Part shown: one piece after another, positions 56,694 to 64,000 of the stretch
Layout of the letters: each line of letters starts with the position of its first letter
How positions within the stretch are numbered: the first letter of the stretch is position 1
Assembly (NCBI RefSeq): GCF_011806575.1
Contig: NZ_JAATOO010000004.1
Location: forward strand, 182,218-246,217
From: Vibrio hepatarius
Lineage (GTDB): Bacteria; Pseudomonadota; Gammaproteobacteria; Enterobacterales; Vibrionaceae
Direction of reading: 5' to 3'
DNA length: 64,000 bases
Translations under genes and position numbers: made by a program
The notes under the pieces: model-generated
Told to the model about the DNA's origin: nothing
The model's input: only the letters and a program-made list of their open reading frames with translations
Databases searched by the model: none

Positions 56694-57782
56694 TTAGTTG
56701 TTCTCTGCCAACGCCGCAAGCTGATCCGCTTGGTGCTCTTGAATCACTGGGTCAATCAAGCTAGCCATATCGCCTTCCATCACTTCGTTTAGGCGGTAGA
56801 TGGTTAGGTTGATACGGTGATCAGATACACGACCTTGTGGATAGTTGTAAGTACGGATACGGTCACTACGGTCACCCGAACCTAGTAGGTTACGACGAGT
56901 GTCTGACACTTCCGCTGCACGTTTTGCTTCTTCCGCTTGGATAATGCGCGCCGCCAGTACCGACATCGCTTTCGCTTTGTTCTTGTGCTGTGAACGCTCG
57001 TCCTGACATTCAACCACTGTACCGGTTGGTAAGTGGGTAATACGAATTGCAGAATCCGTGGTGTTAACGTGCTGACCACCCGCGCCTGACGCACGGAATG
57101 TGTCGATCTTCAGGTCTGCCGCTTTGATTTCTGGGATCTCGGCTTCTGGAATTTCAGGCATGATTGCGACGGTACAAGCCGAAGTATGTACACGACCTTG
57201 CGATTCTGTTGCAGGAACACGCTGCACTCGGTGGCCGCCTGATTCAAACTTCAGTACGCCGTAAGCGCCATCGCCACTCACTTTAGCGATCATCTCTTTG
57301 TAACCGCCGTGTTCCGCTTCATTCGCTGACATCACTTCGATACGCCAGCCTTTCTTCTCAGCAAACTTGCTGTACATACGGAACAGGTCACCAGCGAAGA
57401 TACCCGCTTCGTCACCGCCCGCACCAGCACGAATTTCTAAGAAACAGTTGCGATCGTCATTAGGATCTTTTGGCAGAAGCAAGATTTGCAGCTCGTCGTT
57501 TAGACGCTCGATTGCCGCTTTTGCTTCTTTGATCTCTTCCTGAGCCATTTCACGCATTTCTTCGTCATCTTCGTTTGCCATTTCTTCAGCGGCGACAAGG
57601 TCTTCTTGTGCTTGCTGGTAGGCTTGGAAACACTTAGTGACTTCTTCTAGCTGAGAGTACTCTTTTGATAGTGCGCGGAATTTATCTTGGTCACCAATAA
57701 CATCTGGGTCACCAAGCAGGTGTTGAACTTCTTCGTAACGCTCAACGAGTGTTTCTAGCTTAGTTAGAATCGAGGCTTTCAT
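56694..57782 (-). CDS. prfA: Peptide chain release factor 1
   Basis: 362 residues. Domain 2 contains the stop-codon recognition P-x-T type loop ([10 protein letters not shown]), and domain 3 has the GGQ loop ([15 protein letters not shown]), where Gln is methylated by PrmC. It terminates translation at UAA and UAG. It lies 43 bp after hemA. Confidence 0.98.
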   Translation of the reverse strand: MKASILTKLETLVERYEEVQHLLGDPDVIGDQDKFRALSKEYSQLEEVTKCFQAYQQAQEDLVAAEEMANEDDEEMREMAQEEIKEAKAAIERLNDELQILLLPKDPNDDRNCFLEIRAGAGGDEAGIFAGDLFRMYSKFAEKKGWRIEVMSANEAEHGGYKEMIAKVSGDGAYGVLKFESGGHRVQRVPATESQGRVHTSACTVAIMPEIPEAEIPEIKAADLKIDTFRASGAGGQHVNTTDSAIRITHLPTGTVVECQDERSQHKNKAKAMSVLAARIIQAEEAKRAAEVSDTRRNLLGSGDRSDRIRTYNYPQGRVSDHRINLTIYRLNEVMEGDMASLIDPVIQEHQADQLAALAENN

Positions 57783-57825
57783 AGTTTTCTTAACTCAGGG
57801 GGGTTAATTAGGAGTCGTCGACTGA

Positions 57826-59082
57826 CTAGCAGTCTTCCAGACCCAAACTTTGTCTAATAATAGCGAGTTTAGCTGGCTCGCCTTGCTCTGCTGCACTTTG
57901 CAATGCACGTGTTGGCGCGTGGATCAGTCTGTTAGTGAGTTTATTACTCAATTCCAACAGCACTTTCTCAGGGTCTGCGCCTGCAGCTAGAGATTGAATA
58001 CTTTTACTTAGTAGTTCAGCGCGAATCTCGTTCGCACTACTGCGGTAGTCGCGAATGCTGTCGACAGCTTGTAAAGAGCGCAACCATGACATAAAGCTGG
58101 CACTCTCTTCACTGACGATCGCTTCCGCTTGAATCGCTTCTATCTTGCGTTGTTCCATGTTGCTTTCAACAATTGATTGAAGGTCATCAACGGTATAAAG
58201 GTAGGCGTCATTCAACTCGCCAACTTGCGATTCAATGTCACGCGGTACGGCAATATCGACCAGTAACATAGGTTGAAAACGGCGGGCTTTGAGCGCTGTT
58301 TCCACCATACCTTTACCAATAATCGGCAATGGGCTGGCAGTTGAACTGATCACGATATCCGCTTGAGGCAGATACTCAGGAATCTCAGGCAAACCGATAA
58401 TCTTGGCGCCAAACTCGTCCGCCAGCGGCAAAGCACGCTCACGAGTGCGGTTGGCAACAATCATTTTGCCACAGCCATTTGCCGCGAGGTGTTTCGCCAC
58501 CAACTCGATGGTTTCACCCGCGCCAACCAGTAAGACACATGACTTTTCGAGAGATTCAAAGATGTGCTTCGCCAGTGTGCACGCGGCATACGCTACCGAC
58601 ACCGCGTTGCCACCAATGTCCGTTTCAGTACGAACGCGTTTGGCCACTGAAAAGGTCTTCTGGAACAGCTTTTCCATCGCCGAGTCGACAGCTTTGTGTT
58701 CACGAGCATCGGAATAAGCTTGTTTTACCTGTCCGAGGATTTGTGGCTCACCCAGCACTAACGAGTCCAATCCGCACGCAACGCGCATCAAGTGGCGGAT
58801 TGCCGCTTGCTCTTCATACACATAAATACTGGGTTTTAAGTCTTCCTGACTCACCTCGTGGAACTGAGACAACCATTCGATGATCTTACTTTTCCCAGCC
58901 CCTTTTACATCACAATAGATCTCGGTGCGGTTACAGGTTGAAATGATCACACTGCCGTTGACACCCGGATTCTCACTGAGCTGCTTAAGCGCTTCAGGTA
59001 ACTTTTCCGGTCCAAAGGCAACTTTTTCACGCAGTTCTACCGAGGCCGTATTATGATTGATACCTATAGCAAGCAAAGACAT
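57826..59082 (-). CDS. hemA: Glutamyl-tRNA reductase
   Basis: 418 residues. Catalytic C50 in IISTCNRTE, the tRNA-Glu-binding N-terminal domain ([14 protein letters not shown]), the NADPH-binding Rossmann segment [17 protein letters not shown], and a C-terminal dimerisation helix. It makes glutamate-1-semialdehyde, the first dedicated step of C5-pathway tetrapyrrole synthesis. It starts the minus-strand hemA-prfA-prmC unit and is divergent from lolB. Confidence 0.97.
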   Translation of the reverse strand: MSLLAIGINHNTASVELREKVAFGPEKLPEALKQLSENPGVNGSVIISTCNRTEIYCDVKGAGKSKIIEWLSQFHEVSQEDLKPSIYVYEEQAAIRHLMRVACGLDSLVLGEPQILGQVKQAYSDAREHKAVDSAMEKLFQKTFSVAKRVRTETDIGGNAVSVAYAACTLAKHIFESLEKSCVLLVGAGETIELVAKHLAANGCGKMIVANRTRERALPLADEFGAKIIGLPEIPEYLPQADIVISSTASPLPIIGKGMVETALKARRFQPMLLVDIAVPRDIESQVGELNDAYLYTVDDLQSIVESNMEQRKIEAIQAEAIVSEESASFMSWLRSLQAVDSIRDYRSSANEIRAELLSKSIQSLAAGADPEKVLLELSNKLTNRLIHAPTRALQSAAEQGEPAKLAIIRQSLGLEDC

Positions 59083-59243
59083 GTATCGCGAGTTCTCTGA
59101 ATCAGATGATGGACAAATAAGATCGGAATTTTACTTGATGCCCCAATTTAATTAAAGGGTATTAGGTATATGTTTTCTTTAGTTCGTGATTTCAGTGATA
59201 TAGTGTCGCCTAAAGCAACAGTAAATTGGATAAATAAACAGCA

Positions 59244-59858
59244 ATGAAGACGAATTTTCGCCCTCTTTGGCTTATTGGACTGATTTCAATCGTTTTGTCA
59301 GGTTGTGCCAATATCGAACCGAGTACAACTAACGTTGAGTGGGATACTCACCAACAGCGCTTAGATTCTATTGCTCAATACAAAGCCAACGGCAAACTAG
59401 GCTACATCTCTCCAGAGCAGCGCCAGTCACTCAATTTTCAATGGCAACACGCCCCGCGATCCAGCCAGCTCCGCTTGACTACTTTCTTAGGCCAAACCGC
59501 ACTGAATTTAACCATCACCCCAGCGGGCGCATTTGTCGAAACCTATGACGACCAGTCTTACGCTTCACCGAATGCTGAAACGCTCATTCAACAATTAACT
59601 GGATTAACCATACCAGTAGAGCAGCTTTCCGATTGGTTACTGGGAGATCCAACGGGTGCCGACAGTTATCAGCTCAACGACACCAACACGGTGGCGACAT
59701 TAAACAAGCAAATCAATGGTCAGCGCTGGGAACTCGAATACATCAAGTACACCGACGTTCAGCTATCGGGTGTGAGTATACCACTGCCGCAAAAGCTGAA
59801 ACTCAAGCAACAAGACATCTCAATCAACATCGTTATTTCAAACTGGGATCTGAACTAA
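59244..59858 (+). CDS. lolB: Outer-membrane lipoprotein receptor LolB
   Basis: 204-residue lipoprotein, lipobox L-S-G-C near 21 with Ala at +2, sorted to the outer membrane. The half-barrel domain has [18 protein letters not shown] and the protruding-loop region [13 protein letters not shown]. It receives lipoproteins from LolA and inserts them into the outer membrane. It shares one base with ispE; the order hemA-divergent-lolB-ispE-prs is conserved in gammaproteobacteria. Confidence 0.95.
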   Translation: MKTNFRPLWLIGLISIVLSGCANIEPSTTNVEWDTHQQRLDSIAQYKANGKLGYISPEQRQSLNFQWQHAPRSSQLRLTTFLGQTALNLTITPAGAFVETYDDQSYASPNAETLIQQLTGLTIPVEQLSDWLLGDPTGADSYQLNDTNTVATLNKQINGQRWELEYIKYTDVQLSGVSIPLPQKLKLKQQDISINIVISNWDLN

Positions 59859-60730
59859 TGCTCAGCGAGACTACTCATTGGCCCTCACCTGCCAAACTGA
59901 ATTTATTCCTCTACATCACTGGACGCCAAACTAACGGTTATCACGAGCTGCAAACTCTGTTTCAATTTCTCGACCACGGCGACGAACTGACCATTACGGC
60001 TAACCTAAGCGGCGAAATCACGATTGAACCTGAGATCCCGGGCGTTGCACTGCAAGACAACCTGATTTGGAAAGCGGCAAACGCGCTGCAAGAGAAAAGC
60101 GATTGTCACTACGGCGCACACATTCAATTGAACAAAGTATTGCCTATGGGCGGCGGTATCGGTGGTGGTTCATCCAACGCAGCAACCACCCTTGTGGCGC
60201 TCAACTACCTGTGGCAAACCGAGTTATCAGAAGATGAACTGGCGGAAATCGGCTTAACACTGGGCGCAGACGTCCCCGTCTTTACCCGTGGCTTTGCCGC
60301 CTTTGCCGAAGGTGTGGGAGAAAAACTCACCAAAGCAGAGCCTGAAGAAAAGTGGTATTTAGTCGTCCGACCGAATGTGAGTATTGCGACAGTCGATATC
60401 TTCACTCACCCAAATTTGACTAGAAATACGCCTAAACGAGAGCTGGCAACGCTTCTTGACAGTGATTACGGAAACGATTGCGAAAAAATTGTTCGAATGC
60501 TCTACCAAGAGGTTGATAAGCAACTTTCATGGCTGCTACAATATGCGCCGTCAAGATTGACGGGGACTGGATCGTGCGTTTTTGCTGAATTTTCGAGCAA
60601 AAACGAAGCACAAAATGTCTTTAAACAATTACCTGACAATGTCTCAGCATTTGTTGCACAAGGCAAAAATACTTCGCCTTTGCACGAGACACTCGCTAAG
60701 TACCGCTTAGCCCACAAACAATCTATCTAA
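59858..60730 (+). CDS. ispE: 4-diphosphocytidyl-2-C-methyl-D-erythritol kinase
   Basis: 290 residues, GHMP kinase of the MEP isoprenoid pathway. Substrate motif [16 protein letters not shown] and the ATP phosphate loop [15 protein letters not shown]. The start ATG overlaps the lolB stop in TAATG, so an upstream extension of the frame through lolB is rejected. It lies 29 bp before prs. Confidence 0.97.
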   Translation: MLSETTHWPSPAKLNLFLYITGRQTNGYHELQTLFQFLDHGDELTITANLSGEITIEPEIPGVALQDNLIWKAANALQEKSDCHYGAHIQLNKVLPMGGGIGGGSSNAATTLVALNYLWQTELSEDELAEIGLTLGADVPVFTRGFAAFAEGVGEKLTKAEPEEKWYLVVRPNVSIATVDIFTHPNLTRNTPKRELATLLDSDYGNDCEKIVRMLYQEVDKQLSWLLQYAPSRLTGTGSCVFAEFSSKNEAQNVFKQLPDNVSAFVAQGKNTSPLHETLAKYRLAHKQSI

Positions 60731-60759
60731 AAACTGGACGCAACCCTGAGGTTTCCACC

Positions 60760-61704
60760 GTGCCTGATATGAAGCTATTTGCTGGTAACGCTACACCTGA
60801 ACTAGCCCAACGTATTGCTGATCGTCTTTACATCTCTCTTGGTGACGCATCTGTTTCTCGTTTCTCTGACGGCGAAGTCGCTGTTCAAATCAACGAAAAC
60901 GTACGTGGTAGCGATGTTTTCATCATCCAATCTACCTGCGCACCAACTAACGACAACCTAATGGAACTAGTAGTGATGATTGACGCAATGCGCCGCGCTT
61001 CAGCGGGCCGTATTACTGCAGTTATCCCTTACTTCGGTTACGCTCGTCAAGACCGTCGTGTTCGCTCTGCTCGTGTTCCAATCACTGCTAAAGTTGTTGC
61101 AGATTTCCTTTCTAACGTTGGCGTTGACCGCGTTCTTACTATCGACCTTCACGCTGAACAAATTCAAGGTTTCTTCGATGTACCAGTAGATAACATCTTC
61201 GGTACTCCAGTGCTTCTTGAAGACATGCAAGCTCGTGGCCTAGAAAACCCAGTAGTGGTTTCTCCTGACCTTGGCGGTGTTGTTCGTGCTCGTGCAACGG
61301 CTAAAGCGCTAGGTGATATCGATATCGCTATTGTTGACAAGCGTCGCCCACGTGCAAACGTATCTGAAGTAATGAACCTAATCGGTGATGTTGAAGGTCG
61401 CGACTGCGTGATCGTTGACGACATGATCGACACGGGTGGCACACTATGTAAAGCAGCTGAAGCACTTAAAGAGCGTGGCGCTAAGCGTGTATTCGCATAC
61501 GCAACACACGCTGTATTCTCAGGCAATGCTGCACAAAACATCGGTAACTCTGTTCTAGACCAAGTAATCGTCACTGACTCAATCACTATGTCTAAAGAGA
61601 TGGACGCGACAGGTAAAGTAACCACACTAAGCCTTTCTCGCATGCTAGCAGAAGCAATTCGTCGCATCAGCAACGAAGAATCTATCTCTGCGATGTTTAA
61701 CTAA
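60760..61704 (+). CDS. prs: Ribose-phosphate pyrophosphokinase
   Basis: 314 residues from a GTG start ([12 protein letters not shown] as in E. coli prs), with TGAGG nine bases upstream. It makes PRPP from ribose 5-phosphate and ATP for nucleotide, His, Trp and NAD synthesis. Motifs: flexible-loop [14 protein letters not shown], metal-site [12 protein letters not shown] and PRPP loop [12 protein letters not shown]. Strongly biased codon use suggests high expression. Confidence 0.98.
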   Translation: MPDMKLFAGNATPELAQRIADRLYISLGDASVSRFSDGEVAVQINENVRGSDVFIIQSTCAPTNDNLMELVVMIDAMRRASAGRITAVIPYFGYARQDRRVRSARVPITAKVVADFLSNVGVDRVLTIDLHAEQIQGFFDVPVDNIFGTPVLLEDMQARGLENPVVVSPDLGGVVRARATAKALGDIDIAIVDKRRPRANVSEVMNLIGDVEGRDCVIVDDMIDTGGTLCKAAEALKERGAKRVFAYATHAVFSGNAAQNIGNSVLDQVIVTDSITMSKEMDATGKVTTLSLSRMLAEAIRRISNEESISAMFN

Positions 61705-61727
61705 TCTCAGATTAGCTATCCATTTTT

Positions 61728-61757
61728 AAAACACCCCTCTTGGGGTGTTTTTTATTT
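61728..61757 (+). terminator. Terminator after prs
   Basis: AAAACACCCC (61728-61737) and GGGGTGTTTT (61742-61751) with a TCTT loop and a TTTTATTT tail. Confidence 0.95.
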
Positions 61758-61846
61758 TCAGTATCTGCTTTTTTCTCACCTCGCCCGATGTGAGAAATCT
61801 ATGCTATCATACTGCGCTTTTTGAGATTCCAAGAGAGATCCTAACC

Positions 61847-62437
61847 TTGAGTCAACAAATTAAACTTCTCGTCGGCCTAGCTAATCCTGGGCCTGAATAT
61901 GCAAAAACTCGACATAACGCGGGGGCTTGGGTAGTAGAAGAACTAGCACGCGTCCACAACATCACGCTAAAGAATGAAGCAAAATTCTTTGGTATGACCG
62001 GACGCATTATGATGAATGGTCAGGATCTACGCCTGCTTATCCCTACCACTTTTATGAATCTTTCTGGTAAAGCAATTGCTGCGATGGCGAAGTTCTATCA
62101 AATCAAACCAGAAGAGATCATGGTAGCGCACGATGAGCTGGATTTGCCGCCAGGTGTCGCTAAGTTTAAGAAAGGTGGTGGTCACGGTGGTCACAACGGC
62201 CTTCGCGACACAATTAGCAAACTTGGAAACTGCAAAGATTTTTATCGTTTAAGGATTGGTATTGGCCATCCTGGACACAAAGATAAAGTAGCGGGTTTTG
62301 TTCTGGGTAAAGCCCCAGCAAAAGAGCAAGAGCTTCTTGATGCAGCAGCAGACGAATCTGTTCGCTGTCTAGACATTCTATTAAAGGATGGCTTATCAAA
62401 AGCGCAAAACCGTCTACACACGTTCAAAGCTGAATAA
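61847..62437 (+). CDS. pth: Peptidyl-tRNA hydrolase
   Basis: 196 residues from a TTG start: translation begins (M)[14 protein letters not shown], as in other Vibrio Pth, with AGAGAG about ten bases upstream. An upstream in-frame ATG would add 34 non-conserved residues. Active-site elements are [18 protein letters not shown] (His), TFMNLSG and HDELDLP. It releases tRNA from stalled peptidyl-tRNA. The weak start may limit expression. It lies 10 bp before ychF. Confidence 0.96.
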   Translation: MSQQIKLLVGLANPGPEYAKTRHNAGAWVVEELARVHNITLKNEAKFFGMTGRIMMNGQDLRLLIPTTFMNLSGKAIAAMAKFYQIKPEEIMVAHDELDLPPGVAKFKKGGGHGGHNGLRDTISKLGNCKDFYRLRIGIGHPGHKDKVAGFVLGKAPAKEQELLDAAADESVRCLDILLKDGLSKAQNRLHTFKAE

Positions 62438-62447
62438 GGTTATCATC

Positions 62448-63539
62448 ATGGGTTTTAAATGTGGCATCGTTGGCCTACCAAACGTTGGTAAATCAACTCT
62501 GTTTAACGCACTAACTAAAGCGGGCATCGAAGCAGCGAACTTCCCGTTCTGTACAATCGAACCAAATACCGGTGTTGTACCAGTGCCAGATCTACGTCTG
62601 GATGCATTAGCGAAAATCGTTAACCCACAGAGAGTTCTACCTACAACAATGGAATTCGTAGACATCGCAGGTCTAGTGGCAGGCGCATCTCGCGGTGAAG
62701 GTCTGGGCAACAAATTCCTAGCAAACATCCGTGAAACTGACGCGATCGGTCATGTTGTACGTTGTTTTGAGAACGAAAACATTGTTCACGTTTCAGGTAA
62801 AGTTTCACCTATCGAAGATATCGAAGTGATCAACCTTGAGCTAGCAATGGCTGACCTTGATTCTTGTGAGCGCGCAATTCAGCGTAACGCGAAGAAGGCA
62901 AAAGGCGGCGATAAAGACGCGAAATTTGAACTAACAGTACTAGAAAAACTGTTACCTGTTCTAACTGAAGGCGGCATGGCACGCACAGTTGAGCTATCAA
63001 AAGAAGAGTTGGCAGCAATCGGCTACCTAAACTTCTTAACTTTGAAGCCAACGATGTACATTGCGAACGTAAACGAAGACGGTTTCGAAAATAACCCGTA
63101 CCTAGACGCGGTTCGCGAGTTCGCAGAAAAAGAAAACAACGTCGTTGTACCAGTGTGTGCGGCTATCGAGTCTGAACTGTCTGAACTTGAAGACGAAGAC
63201 CGTGAAGAATTCCTAGCAGATATGGGTATCGAAGAACCGGGGCTTAACCGTGTAATTCGTTCTGGTTACGAACTGCTGACTCTGCACACTTACTTCACGG
63301 CAGGTGTAAAAGAAGTTCGCGCTTGGACAATTCCTGTAGGTGCAACAGCACCACAAGCAGCGGGTAAGATCCACACTGACTTCGAAAAAGGCTTCATCCG
63401 TGCTGAAGTTGTTGGTTACGACGACTTTATCCAATACAACGGTGAAAGTGGTGCAAAAGACGCAGGTAAATGGCGTCTAGAAGGTAAAGATTACATCGTT
63501 AAAGACGGTGACGTTGTTCACTTCCGTTTCAACGTATAA
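62448..63539 (+). CDS. ychF: Redox-regulated ATPase YchF (Obg-like)
   Basis: 363 residues. G1 loop [14 protein letters not shown], a G4 motif altered from NKxD to NVNE (YIANVNEDG), which gives ATP rather than GTP specificity, a coiled-coil insertion (about 130-200) and a C-terminal TGS domain ([20 protein letters not shown], key part). Ribosome-associated, involved in translation and stress. The pth-ychF order is conserved. Confidence 0.97.
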   Translation: MGFKCGIVGLPNVGKSTLFNALTKAGIEAANFPFCTIEPNTGVVPVPDLRLDALAKIVNPQRVLPTTMEFVDIAGLVAGASRGEGLGNKFLANIRETDAIGHVVRCFENENIVHVSGKVSPIEDIEVINLELAMADLDSCERAIQRNAKKAKGGDKDAKFELTVLEKLLPVLTEGGMARTVELSKEELAAIGYLNFLTLKPTMYIANVNEDGFENNPYLDAVREFAEKENNVVVPVCAAIESELSELEDEDREEFLADMGIEEPGLNRVIRSGYELLTLHTYFTAGVKEVRAWTIPVGATAPQAAGKIHTDFEKGFIRAEVVGYDDFIQYNGESGAKDAGKWRLEGKDYIVKDGDVVHFRFNV

Positions 63540-63562
63540 CTTTTACCCAAGTTATTGAGTTT

Positions 63563-63590
63563 AAAAGCCAGCTTCATTGCTGGCTTTTGT
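63563..63590 (+). terminator. Terminator after ychF
   Basis: AAAAGCCAGC (63563-63572) and GCTGGCTTTT (63579-63588) with a TTCATT loop. Confidence 0.93.
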
Positions 63591-63724
63591 TTATCTGTTC
63601 GATTGAAAACCATTTTAATTCAAAGTGGAATGTCATTTTGTTATCTGTTTTCGATCATTAACACGCCTCTTTGTTTAAAAAGAAACCGAACGAGTCGTTT
63701 TGGCCAATTTATTCAAAAAAACTA

Positions 63725-63753
63725 TTGACGGATCTAACTCAACTTCGCATAAT
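63725..63753 (+). promoter_or_regulatory. Promoter of the tRNA-Met/tRNA-Leu operon
   Basis: TTGACG (63725-63730), 17-bp spacer, CATAAT (63748-63753), then a GC-rich discriminator GCGCGCC of the kind found at stringently controlled stable-RNA promoters. The first tRNA begins 55 bp downstream. Confidence 0.88.
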
Positions 63754-63808
63754 GCGCGCCGTTCCCGACGATAAGGCAACGAATCAACGAGAACAAAAAC
63801 ATGGTTTT

Positions 63809-63885
63809 GGCTACGTAGCTCAGCTGGTTAGAGCACATCACTCATAATGATGGGGTCACAGGTTCGAATCCCGTCGTAGCCACCA
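63809..63885 (+). tRNA. metT: tRNA-Met, elongator (anticodon CAU)
   Basis: 77 bases including encoded CCA. Acceptor GGCTACG/CGTAGCC pairs fully with discriminator A, and the anticodon stem CATCA/TGATG frames the loop CTCATAA. The first acceptor pair is a normal G-C, so it is not the initiator type. It is nearly identical to E. coli metT and heads a tRNA operon. Confidence 0.97.
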
Positions 63886-63926
63886 TTCCTAACTGTTCTT
63901 TTTATTAAGAGCGTTTAGGAATAGAT

Positions 63927-64000
63927 GCGGAAGTGGCGGAATTGGTAGACGCACCAGATTTAGGTTCTGGCGCCGCAAGGTGTGAGAGTTCAAGTCTCTC
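63927..64000 (+). tRNA. leuW: tRNA-Leu (anticodon UAG), cut by window edge
   Basis: 74 bases of a class II tRNA. The D arm GTGGCGGAATTGGTAGACGC is typical of Leu, the anticodon stem CCAGA/TCTGG frames the loop TTTAGGT (UAG), and a long variable arm and the T arm start follow. The acceptor 3' strand lies past position 64000. It follows tRNA-Met by 41 bp, the metT-leuW order of E. coli, so more tRNA genes probably follow. Confidence 0.95.

Noticed and set aside
59633..59857. N-terminal extension of the ispE frame through lolB
   Set aside because: The family starts at [16 protein letters not shown]. The extension is the out-of-frame reading of lolB, and TAATG coupling explains the real start.

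Overview
The window is chromosomal DNA from a gammaproteobacterium of the genus Vibrio, most likely the larger chromosome. The evidence is a luxO-type quorum-sensing regulator with a Qrr small RNA between it and uvrB, a MotY protein of the sodium-driven polar flagellum, a complete rsxABCDGE set, a nutA-type 5'-nucleotidase, and a metT-leuW type tRNA operon. The species cannot be fixed from the sequence alone. Most of the window is conserved core genome. About 3.6-27.2 kb is accessory in character.

Layout. 0-3.3 kb: truncated luxO, divergent qrr1 sRNA, uvrB with a LexA box, an AT-rich gap with paired DnaA-like boxes, and tRNA-Asn. 3.6-5.5 kb: a lipoprotein with seven FG-GAP-like blades. 5.6-15.3 kb: a minus-strand fimbrial cluster of the CFA/I-CS1 (TcfC/CfaC, alpha) chaperone-usher class. 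In transcription order it holds an EAL protein, major pilin, an unknown small secreted protein, usher, chaperone, CfaE/CblD-like tip protein, an outer-membrane barrel with a LysM domain, and a large Ig-like/lectin-like lipoprotein. A divergent XRE regulator follows at 15.7-16.7 kb. 16.7-26.2 kb: a minus-strand operon starting with a Ser-type sulfatase and its radical-SAM maturase, running with almost no gaps into MoxR, DUF58, DUF4381, BatA, BatB and BatD. A LysR regulator is divergent from it. 27.3-34.6 kb: rsxABCDGE-nth-gloA. RsxC has a long lysine/alanine-rich tail built on a 120-bp tandem repeat.

34.7-51.6 kb holds housekeeping units: a DUF2753-type gene under a perfect Fur-box palindrome, motY, rnt, an antiporter-family transporter, bamC-dapA, gcvR-bcp, an amino-acid-type chemoreceptor, perM with a TusA-like gene, bepA-arsC-wrbA-DUF2069, a DUF2066 gene, uraA with a PurR box, and ybaK. 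51.7-63.5 kb: nutA; then kdsA, sirB1, sirB2, prmC, prfA and hemA on the minus strand; then lolB, ispE, prs, pth and ychF on the plus strand. The window ends in a tRNA operon: Met (CAU), then Leu (UAG), cut by the edge.

The two parts most worth following up are these. First, the sulfatase-maturase-MoxR/Bat operon: its gene content resembles the Mxa set that loads calcium into methanol dehydrogenase, and sulfatases are calcium enzymes. Second, the fimbrial cluster: an EAL gene leads it, the usher carries a SPOR-like C-terminus, and it ends in a LysM barrel and a lectin-like lipoprotein not found in the classical four-gene CFA/CS1 operons. All family assignments come from reading motifs. No database search was run.
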